From Forficula auricularia (Eukaryota > Arthropoda > Insecta > Dermaptera > Forficulidae), in NCBI GenBank assembly GCA_024734495.1, contig JALMQS010000225.1, positions 14,790,096 through 14,854,095 of the forward strand: 64,000 nt of DNA, given 5' to 3'. Made by a program: the position numbers and the translations under genes. Shown here piece after piece: positions 56,242 through 64,000 of the stretch (the first letter of the stretch is position 1; each line of letters opens with the position of its first letter). The notes below the pieces were generated by a model. That model had not been told where the DNA came from. It ran no database searches and was given only the letters and a program-made list of their open reading frames with translations.

Positions 56242-57601
56242 ATTCGCTATTTACATATTCACATAATAATGACAAGTTAATCATTTTTATCGCCTCTTTT
56301 AAAGTTAAAATCTTTCTATATGAAAAGTTTTGGATTTCGAGTTGAAGACTTTTAACGAGCGCTGGTCCTATTTCATGGTCACCCACCCGCAACCATTAAA
56401 AAGTGAACTTTTCTGTCCATTCATTTATTTATTCTAGGTTAATGTTAAATTCTTGAAATGGTCGACCGCTAAACTTTTTCCTTTAATATCTATCTCTCCA
56501 ACCATTCATATTCTTTCGATTATATAATTGACGAAATAATAAGCATTTTCTTCGCATTTGAAGGACTCGTTAATGACTTTCATACAGCTAATGCAATCAT
56601 ACATATTTACAAGTTCATTTCAGAAGGAATACAAGAATACAACTATCAATACAAAACATTTTCTATTATATTTTTCTGAAATCATTGAAAATATTTTCCT
56701 TTTACTCTTTACACTTGGGAGGCAGGTTAATCCAACATGCCACCAGGAAGGATTGAATTCACTCGTGTTTGTTTTATGTATCTATTTTTCTATGAGACTT
56801 CCAATACCTAATTCATGAATACAAAATAGTAGGTAATCCAAAATGTTTATATTTTCAAAACGAACAACTGCTTAAGTTAGTTGTTTCCCCATATGGGGTT
56901 TCTTAGGATTTTTTTGAAATTTAGACAGATTATTATTTAAATACTTCTGCATCGATTGGTCGCAAAACGAAATTTATGAACAATATATAGTTATATTAAA
57001 TTCCAAAGATAGAGTTTTTCAGACTATTATACATTGCACTATACGGGATATCGGAAAGTTTACATACATATTTAATTATAATTAAGAAACTCTTCATACC
57101 ATTGTTATAAAAAACTAAACCAACATTAAACGATAACTAATACATTTTTAAAGATAATTTTAATTCATAGTTACAACCCAGGTTCTGAGATAATAATGAA
57201 TAAATAATGAAATATGTATAATGAAAAATTTACACTAAAAACAAGCTGGCAACAAAGCATTTATTTAACCTAAAAAGTGGGTTAATTTTAGTAATTTTTT
57301 TAGACGTTTTTCGCTTCAGCCATTATGGCAACAGCTTTCAATCGCTTATTAAAAATTTTTTATATTATAAATATCTAACTTTAGGTTGTCATCTCTGTTT
57401 GATACAGCCCCGAGGTTTTATGGGTGTGTGCATTCCCCCTTTCCCCGCACTTGCACTGTAAATAATTGATATAATTGTTGGTTTTATTATAATTACTACT
57501 AATTAGGATTCTAATTATTATTCTCATTAAAAATATTTTATCTGCAACATCACCTTAGACCTTTATATTTGCACAGTGTGAATCGAGAAACCTAGATACC
57601 T
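56242..57601. other. AT-rich non-coding stretch
   Basis: Nothing recognised up to the assembly gap. Confidence 0.45.
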
Positions 57602-57701
57602 NNNNNNNNNNNNNNNNNNNNNNNNNNNNNNNNNNNNNNNNNNNNNNNNNNNNNNNNNNNNNNNNNNNNNNNNNNNNNNNNNNNNNNNNNNNNNNNNNNN
57701 N
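57602..57701. other. Assembly gap (100 N)
   Basis: Exactly 100 N, a conventional placeholder length, so the true size of the gap and the continuity of the two sides are unknown. Confidence 0.99.
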
Positions 57702-58966
57702 TTATAAATAGTCAACAAACTGTCATAAGCTTGATATTGTCATGGTTAGTTATAATTAAATTCATTAAATGTAATTTTTCACGAAGAAGCTTTATTAAAA
57801 AAACTTGACGTTTTAGTTATAGGGACATGATATAGTCTTAAAGCATTTTTCTTCGTCTTTCAATTTATTGAGTAATATATGGGGAGTCTCATTTGAAAAA
57901 ACGAACTTTTGACCCCTTTTATGAATAACGGAAATAATAGTAATCTCAGCACGCCCCGTATAATATAGAGTCAATTTCTCGGCGTAAATTAAATACTTCT
58001 GGTCTGTCTAAACGACCACCAAAATATCAACTTTTCATGAATTGAGATCACTAATTTATTTAAGTTTAATTAGGACCATGTTTAGGACCATATTTAACAC
58101 AAATTATTTTTTATCTTCGAAATCGATAGAGATAGGTATAGGACAATATTAACAAAAAAGTATTTTAATAAAAGGGTGGTTCTAAAAACGTGTTAATATA
58201 CGGGGTGTTCCATTTAAAAAAATAAAGGTGCTACGACTTTTCGATGGAAACCGAAACGTCGCAATGCTGAAAATATTTTAGATCGATATAAGAGGTAAGA
58301 AAATATAAGGTGGTAAATTTTCAGACCAAACCGTTTCCGTTTTCCATAAACGTTTAACGTGCCATCGACCGTGAATCATCCATGTATATATATTTATTAA
58401 TTTTTAGTTCAAGCTATCACATTTCAAAATGTCACAACCAAATGGAAATTAGAGAAAGTAATATATTTATGGTATAAAGAACAAGGTGTAATCCACTGCA
58501 CTCTTTATATCTACCTAATAACAAACTCGGATTAAAAAAGTTGCCTCTTTAAACAAGAGTATTTATTATAGATAGCCTATTTCAACGACATTAGTTCTAA
58601 ATAGAGATGTAGAAAGCAATATTTTTGTAAAATTATATCAAGTATTAAAATTCCAAGAACACATTTCACTTAAACCACATTTATAGCAAACATTCATTGC
58701 TAGACTTTATTCAAATTCATTTGAAATATTAATATATTTATTCCATTATTAGTAATCAGATATCACTGGCCATTTGAAGTCCATATTGACATAAAATAAA
58801 AATAACGATCGATTCTTCGCACTGGATAAAGTAAAAAGCAAAATCATATTAATAAAATGGAACTGAGGCAGCATATCGGGAAAACTCGAAGTTTATATGG
58901 TAAACTCTACCTATTTAAAAAGCTTATATAAATATTATTCTTTCATACATACTTGATGGCATATAA
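57702..58966. other. AT-rich non-coding stretch
   Basis: Short pieces such as ACGGGGTGTTCCATTT (58201) resemble transposon ends, but no pair was found. No gene recognised. Confidence 0.45.
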
Positions 58967-59942
58967 CAGAGGTGGCCACAACGTGGCTCACGAGCGCATG
59001 CGGCTCTTCAGTCAATCTCGTGCGGGACCTGAACCATGTTGAATAATACTTATTTCAAAAAGTACAGGGGGAGATCTACCACATTTTGAAGCGGTATAAA
59101 AAATGAAAAATTTAACTAGAAAGAAATTGAATATATTTTTGAAAAGAACATAATATATATATATATAGTATATATATATTTTTAATGTATTTTGAACATT
59201 ATCAGACAAAAAAAAAGGGGGGGTCAAAAATGAAAATTCTAGCCCTTTCGACCGAACTCAACCAAATTTTCTATACATATTCTATAGGCGCCAAAAAGAC
59301 TAGAAATGCAAAAACTAACCACCCAAAATGGGGGGAGGGTCAAAAATGAAAATTATTAACCAAATTTTGTATACATATTCTGTGGACCCCCAGAAGGCTG
59401 AAATTTAAAAACTAACCACCAAAAATGGGGGAGGGTCAAAAATGAAAATCCTAGCCCTTTCTACCAAACTATGTATACAAACAAAATTTGGTTATTATTT
59501 GCATTTATAGCCTTCTGGGTATCCACAGAATATGTATACAAAATTTGGTTGAGTTTGGTCAAACGGGCTAAAATCTTTTGAACTCTCCTTTCTTGTCTGA
59601 TAATATTTTTAAAAAATTTCATTTATTTTCTTTTCAAAAATATATTTAGTTTTTTCTAGTTAAATTTTTTCATTTTTTTTATATCTCTTCAAAATGTGGT
59701 AGATCTTTATGCCCCACCCTGTATAATAATTAAATTAAAAAAATAATAATTCAAAAATTAAATTAATTTGTAATGTTATAAGTAAGTAGCATAAAATATA
59801 TATGTTACTTCATTTATATTTTATAAAATAAAAAAAATGTGTTTTTTTTTTAATAAAACATTAATCTCCAAACAATGTGGCTCGATTTGAAACAGTTTTA
59901 TAAATTTGCGGCTCCCAAAGTTAAGGTTAGTGGCCACCCCTG
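58967..59942. mobile_element. Non-autonomous hAT-type element, second copy of the 4152-5211 family
   Basis: Ends CAGAGGTGGCCAC / GTGGCCACCCCTG with flanking GCATATAA (58959-58966) and GCATATAC (59943-59950), 7 of 8 matching. The outer arms and the position of the nested TA MITE are the same as in copy 1. Confidence 0.82.
59065..59721. mobile_element. TA-type foldback MITE nested in the hAT copy
   Basis: TA at 59063-59064 and 59722-59723, inserted at the same point of the hAT sequence (after AAAAAGTA) as in 4152-5211. The left end has lost part of its terminal repeat (CAGGGGGAGATC). Confidence 0.75.
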
Positions 59943-60029
59943 GCATATACGATGCCATAAGCTCTGGAGCATTCCAACACCGATTGGCCTTGCGAAGTAA
60001 GATCCGTCGAGTGCGATTCATAAAAGGTA

Positions 60030-60540
60030 TATGTTTGGCACCGACTTAAAAAAGTAATTTCATGTTAATATTTCGTAGTTTAGTTGTAACTAAAATAGAT
60101 AATCATTATTTTATACCTTTTAGTGTATTTTATTTATTGCATTTAATTTTTTTGAACTCGGTTTTATTTTTTTCTTAAAAATTATTTTTCTTTTTTCTTT
60201 TTAGTGATGTTATTAATAGTGATCCTATCATCAGAACTTGACCAAATTAATATTGCACCATCCCTAAGATACCCCTTTCCAATAAAAAAACAATCATCAA
60301 AATCGGTTGATAAACAAAGAAGTTAGTCCTGAACAAACCTAACAAAAAAGGTCTAATACCTATTAAAAAAAATGGGATAAATCGGAAGGTAGACTGAACC
60401 CAATACAATTTTTTTTTCAAAATCGGTTGACAATTGGCGGAGATATGAGAGTAACATAGGCACAAAAAAAAAAATTCAGTCGAATATAGAACCTCCTCCT
60501 TTTTTTGAAGTCGATTAAAAAGGAAGGGGTTGTAAATTAG
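60030..60540. repeat. Repeat bounded by CCGACTTAAAAAAG / TTTTTTTGAAGTCG
   Basis: GGCACCGACTTAAAAAAG at 60036 and CTTTTTTTGAAGTCG at 60500 form an inverted pair. This kind of motif is common in insect intergenic DNA. Includes two AAAATCGGTTGA copies. No ORF of note. Confidence 0.4.
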
Positions 60541-61257
60541 GAGTTTCGTAAAATAAATATTTTAATCGTTCATATCTCGTCTTCGGAAAGTCGTAGCGCC
60601 TTGAAATATGAAACTTAGACTATCTAGAGGCTAGAAGAAGTATAACAAGATTTTGGCTAAAATAGAAAACCCGGAAGTTGATATTTACGTACGTAAGAAT
60701 GTAACACCCTTGCGTTTCGAAACCATAAGTCTCAGAGATACGAAATTCAAAACTTAAACTTGATATAGGCTACAAGGAATACATCAAGCTTTTGGTTGAA
60801 ATCGGAAGACCAGAAGTGGACAATTACATGAAAGATTTTTCGTTTTTTTTTATTTTCTTAAAAACGGCTCCAACGATTTTTTTAAAAATAGTGTATTTAT
60901 CAAGTTCAGGACACTTGGTAAATGAACTAATTTTTAAAAAAATCGTTGGAGCCGTTTTTTAGAAAATCAAAAAAAAAAAACGAAATAAAGGAATGGGGTG
61001 TAAAAAAATTAAGGATTTTGTGATGCGTTTTAAAGTTTAAAGCAGAATTTTATCACCAAGTGTTATTATTTGAGTGAATTTGTTTAAAAAAGATTAGTAT
61101 TTAAAAAATATCATATACCCACTAACTAAAAATTGCAATGTTTTGATGAATTTGGAAAGGATTAGTGTCGCGATAACTTCAAATAAATGAAAATATGAAA
61201 GTTTTGTGGTGACCCCGCCAAATGTTTTTTAAATTGAAAGTTTTTTTTTGCCGAGGG
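60541..61257. other. AT-rich stretch with a hairpin
   Basis: A hairpin at 60856-60965: AAAACGGCTCCAACGATTTT and AAAATCGTTGGAGCCGTTTT flank a 40-bp loop. Nothing else. Confidence 0.5.
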
Positions 61258-61390
61258 TAGTAGAATTTTTATATATTGAAGGACACAATAAAAGAGTGTG
61301 TCTTCTGCTGAAATTATAAATTTTATTTATTTATAACGAGACTATAGTTTCGAGGGTTTTCCTCTTCATCCACCCTTCATCAAATGTTTT
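61258..61390 (-). repeat. Decayed hammerhead-family unit
   Basis: On minus: GGATGAAGAGGAAAACCCTC then GAAACTATAGTC (compare GAAACTAGTC at 40515), then ATTTCAGCAGAAGACACACT and a CTACTACCCTCGGCAAA end. The same end occurs at about 35600 and, diverged, beside the 56-kb palindrome. The first core box is mutated. Confidence 0.4.
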
Positions 61391-61458
61391 TTCTACAACT
61401 TACGATCGTAATTTTATATGAAAGATATTAATTTGCCGATGGTAATAGATTCAAATTT

Positions 61459-62023
61459 ACAGAAATCATAAGTTGGTCATCTATTAAATTCGATGGAATG
61501 GAATATTTTTAATTATATATCAGAGGGGTTGTTTTTCACCCCTCAGGAATCGAACCCGAGTGCCAGTAACAGCAATCCGTGCCACCTGGCTCACCTGCAG
61601 GGTGCGAACCTCTCTGACATATGTACACGCGTAAAATATTTTAGTCAAAGATTGTTATCTTAATTTGTAAAATTTCGCGATATAGTGATTCTAAAATTTA
61701 AATATATAGCCATGCCATATAATTTAAATAAAGGTCGTTGAATGTTTCAAATTTTGAAGAGATGCGCCTGGTGGCCCGGATAACTTTTTCTTCCCTCATA
61801 AGAATTACACGTGCATAATCTTAGAAAATCATAAGATGGTGTCACTCTATTAAATTCGATTGAATGGATTATTTTTAATTATATATCAGAAGGCCCGGAT
61901 TGCTGTTACTGGCACTCGGGTTCGATTCCCGAGGGGTGAAAAACAACCCCTCTGACATATAATTAAAAATATTCCATTCCATCGAATTTAATAGATGACA
62001 CCAACTTATGATTTCTTGTAAGA
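61459..62023. repeat. Foldback built from tRNA-like SINE arms
   Basis: Left arm 61459-61597 and right arm about 61886-62023 are inverted copies (AAATTCGATGGAATGGAATA / TATTCCATTCCATCGAATTT; CAGAGGGGTTGTTTTTCACC / GGTGAAAAACAACCCCTCTG). Both contain a tRNA T-arm-like TCGGGTTCGATTCCCGA (61911-61927, plus). The loop contains a third, direct copy of the outer part (61826-61886). On minus at 61545-61615, GAGCCAGGTGGCACGGA followed by GGTTCGATTCC resembles A and B boxes. Confidence 0.65.
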
Positions 62024-62149
62024 TTTATCGTACTTTTAAGTAGCAGTTTTACTTGGACGATGCTGCATCTCTTTTTCTTTCGAACGGTATTAATATGTCA
62101 TATATGATAAAAAGTGGAGTTAGCAGGTTTACACTCTAAGCCGACGATA

Positions 62150-62275
62150 TATAATATATACATATATAATTTATTTATAAGAGACTATAGGATTCGAAGG
62201 TTTTATTTTAATGATCAGTCTTATCAATATTATTTCTATTATTTCTCATGAGTTCAAATATCCGATTGGATTTAA
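62150..62275 (-). repeat. Decayed copy of the 40438-40708 hammerhead unit
   Basis: On minus it starts CCAATCGGATATTTGAACTC, has ATGAGAAATAATAG, then GACTGATCATTAAAATAAAA, CCTTCGAATCCTATAGTC. The core is broken by several changes. Confidence 0.45.
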
Positions 62276-62797
62276 GGTAGTTCTTTCACCAATTCAAACA
62301 TTCAAGAAGACTTCGAAACTTGAAATCTAAGATCATTAAAAGCATAATAAACTCACTGTTAAAATTTGAAGACGATTTTTCACACCAAACATGAAATAAT
62401 TGCAATTAAATATGAAATTTTTTACATTTGGTAGATTGGGAAAAAATGTGGGAAAATGATCATTATTTTTTTTTATTGAAGTACTTTCACGATCTTGATG
62501 AAAAAACTAATATTTGTTAGAATAATATATTCGGAGTAACTTAAAAAAAAATTGAAATTATTTACCTCTTAGTTTTGATATAAACAAAACAAAAACAAAA
62601 ACATATTTGGTCGATTAGTTTTAGTGGAGGGGATATAAGATCAATGGCTTGGAAACGATCCATTCATAAAGAGGAAATAGTAGTGTATAAAGTACAGTCA
62701 CGTTAAAAAACATAACCTAAAATTTTACCACCGTTCATACGTATAGAGTGGTTACGAGGCTAAAACTTTTTGTGTAGATTGTCGCGAAAGAACTACC
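62276..62797 (+). mobile_element. TTAA-flanked MITE, copy 3 (most complete)
   Basis: 522 bp. GGTAGTTCTTTC / GAAAGAACTACC terminal repeats, TTAA at 62272-62275 and 62798-62801. Interior shared with 45150-45666 and 49194-49620. No ORF. Confidence 0.85.
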
Positions 62798-62884
62798 TTA
62801 AGTAAATATGTTTTATTGTAATAGTAAGCTGGACACCCAACAAGAACAAATGTTTGCTCTAATGATCACTTTATTACTACAACA

Positions 62885-63345
62885 AAACTACCCTAGTAGC
62901 ACTATGTTTCAAACTATATAGTAACTATATAGGGGCTATATATATTCTCGAAATCTATATAGGCACTATATAGTTACTATTTAAATTTATAATTTTCTCA
63001 TTAATATATCAAAGAATAATTAACATATTAACGAGAATTGTTTTGATCGCGCTTACTTTACAGTAGTCTCGCGATATATATCTTGATCAAAAACAATTCT
63101 CGTTAATATGTTAATTATTCTTTGATATCTTAATGAGAAAATTATAAATTTATTTAACTTCATTATTTCAAGTTAGAAATATCCGGATATTCGGATTCAT
63201 TATTTCAAGTTAGAAATATCCGGATATTATTTTCACTTAATATTTGACAAAAATCACGTGCTTTCGATTCGCGATCTAATCAAATACAGGAAACTTATGA
63301 TAAGTTACTATATAGTTTGAAACATTGTGCTACTAGGAGTAGTTT
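62885..63345. mobile_element. TIR element (CTAGTAGCAC ends) with an inner palindrome
   Basis: Outer inverted repeats CTAGTAGCACTATGTTTCAA / TTGAAACATTGTGCTACTAG. Inside, arms 62985-63053 and 63085-63158 form a second palindrome (TCTCATTAATATATCAAAGA; CAATTCTCGTTAATATG). A two-copy 36-bp tandem (TTCATTATTTCAAGTTAGAA, ATATCCGGATAT) is at 63159-63228. A single terminus of the same family is at 55883-55938. Confidence 0.7.
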
Positions 63346-63464
63346 AGCTACATTCAATTGTGTATTTAAACTCATGAGAAATAATAAATAGAATATTTCG
63401 AATTAAAAATCTGAACTTATATCCTTCACAAAGCTTAACATTTAGGTACTTATTATTTTTTTTT

Positions 63465-63611
63465 TTTTGGTTTACGGATTGGCCGAGGCATCTCGAGGAG
63501 AACCAGCAACTAGAGGAAACAAGGAAGGTCAAAATGAATCTGCAGGAGCTGAAGAAATTTCTTTTGGCCAGCCAATTCACAATTCCAATCATATTCTTTT
63601 TATCTCGATGA
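63465..63611 (+). CDS. Possible coiled-coil exon, unassigned
   Basis: One plus-strand frame (in phase with ATG at 63534) reads WPRHLEENQQLEETRKVKMN then LQELKKFLLASQFTIPIIFF and stops at 63609-63611. Leu spacing and the Glu/Lys/Gln content look like a coiled coil followed by a short hydrophobic stretch. A possible acceptor AG is at 63486-63487. GC content is above the flanks. An alternative frame (open to 63660) starts VYGLAEASRGEPATRGNKEG. I recognise neither as a known protein; it may be a terminal exon or a transposon remnant. Confidence 0.3.
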   Translation, partial: FWFTDWPRHLEENQQLEETRKVKMNLQELKKFLLASQFTIPIIFFLSR

Positions 63612-64000
63612 TCATACTCCTGTTAAGAATTATTCAAATTCCATCTGCTCTTTCAAGATGATCTGTTTACCTTTGAATTAATGAAGTCTTCTATTAATAT
63701 ATTATTAACATGATATTTATCTATATCACTGTAGATATATATACCATATATATATAAATGGATTGTTTTGTTTCTCACTTTTTGAAATTTTATCTTAATA
63801 ACAGGCAGAAGCCCATAAGCGTTTCGGTTAATGGCCCTGAATAGTGATTACTTAAGGACCGACGATAAAAAAATTGAAAAATATAACTTGGTATTTTTCT
63901 TTGAATTATTCTATGATCTTTATTGACTTGTAAGTGAATTATGAATAATTAAATTAGTGATGAAAATGTACGTCTTTATTATTTACAGCATATATAGGTA
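63612..64000. other. AT-rich non-coding end of window
   Basis: Nothing recognised. Confidence 0.45.

Noticed and set aside
60030..60540. Complete DNA transposon bounded by CCGACTT / AAGTCG
   Set aside because: Only the short inverted ends are convincing; no target duplication or ORF, so listed as a repeat only.
61911..61927. Functional tRNA gene
   Set aside because: T-arm-like stem-loop is perfect, but no acceptor stem or anticodon arm of proper spacing could be built.

Overview
The window looks like insect genomic DNA, probably from a beetle. It is about 70% A+T, has spliced genes with GT..AG introns, and is packed with transposons. The four recognisable cuticle genes encode RR-2 (Rebers-Riddiford) proteins with a tiny MAFK first exon, an Ala/Val/Tyr-rich body and a C-terminal VAYAAH-type tail, resembling the Tenebrio larval cuticle protein A1A/A2B/A3A group. 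'Insect' is firm; 'beetle' is inference. A 100-N assembly gap lies at 57602-57701.

Host genes. Four RR-2 cuticle genes or pseudogenes lie on the minus strand: A (3111-3759) and B (11863-12532) are intact; C (19006-19669) has a one-base frameshift; D (46084-47414) has three frame-changing indels, a different promoter and a longer intron. A, B and C share a TATA box about 60 bp upstream of the ATG and a conserved 26-bp upstream block. A and B are almost identical. D is a mosaic of C-like (RR-2 domain) and B-like (3' end) sequence, and a broken 3' piece of an A/C-type gene lies at 11330-11505. On the plus strand, three exons (2222-2278, 5965-6114, 8334-8491) join in frame into part of a large protein, tentatively a BEACH-domain (neurobeachin-like) protein. 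A short coiled-coil-like ORF at 63465-63611 is unassigned.

Mobile DNA fills the rest. There are two jockey-like non-LTR reverse transcriptase relics (241-1564 and 48298-48733). hAT-type elements are numerous, several with 8-bp target duplications: 4152-5211, 21749-23903 (ORF-bearing), 36601-37868, 40709-41469, 51325-52186, 54015-54412, 58967-59942, and a small family with terminal repeat CGAGGGGTGAACCGCGA at 5624, 39914, 43863 and 48343. TTAA-flanked elements occur at 45150, 49194, 54869 and 62276. A TA-flanked MITE is found alone once and nested at the same site inside two hAT copies. tRNA-like SINE pieces and many long foldbacks are also present.

The most interesting signal is a set of ten or so short motifs shaped like hammerhead ribozymes: CTGANGA, a stem-loop, then GAAAC and a short self-complementary stem III. 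They sit in foldback repeats at about 7.1, 8.1, 8.2, 15.2, 20.5, 27.8, 40.5, 41.2 and 52.4 kb, with decayed copies elsewhere, and one at 5.6 kb is split by a hAT MITE. Small hammerheads lacking a proper stem III and acting as dimers are known from Penelope-like retrotransposons. I saw no Penelope reverse transcriptase here, so these would be non-autonomous or relic units. All calls were made by eye from the sequence.
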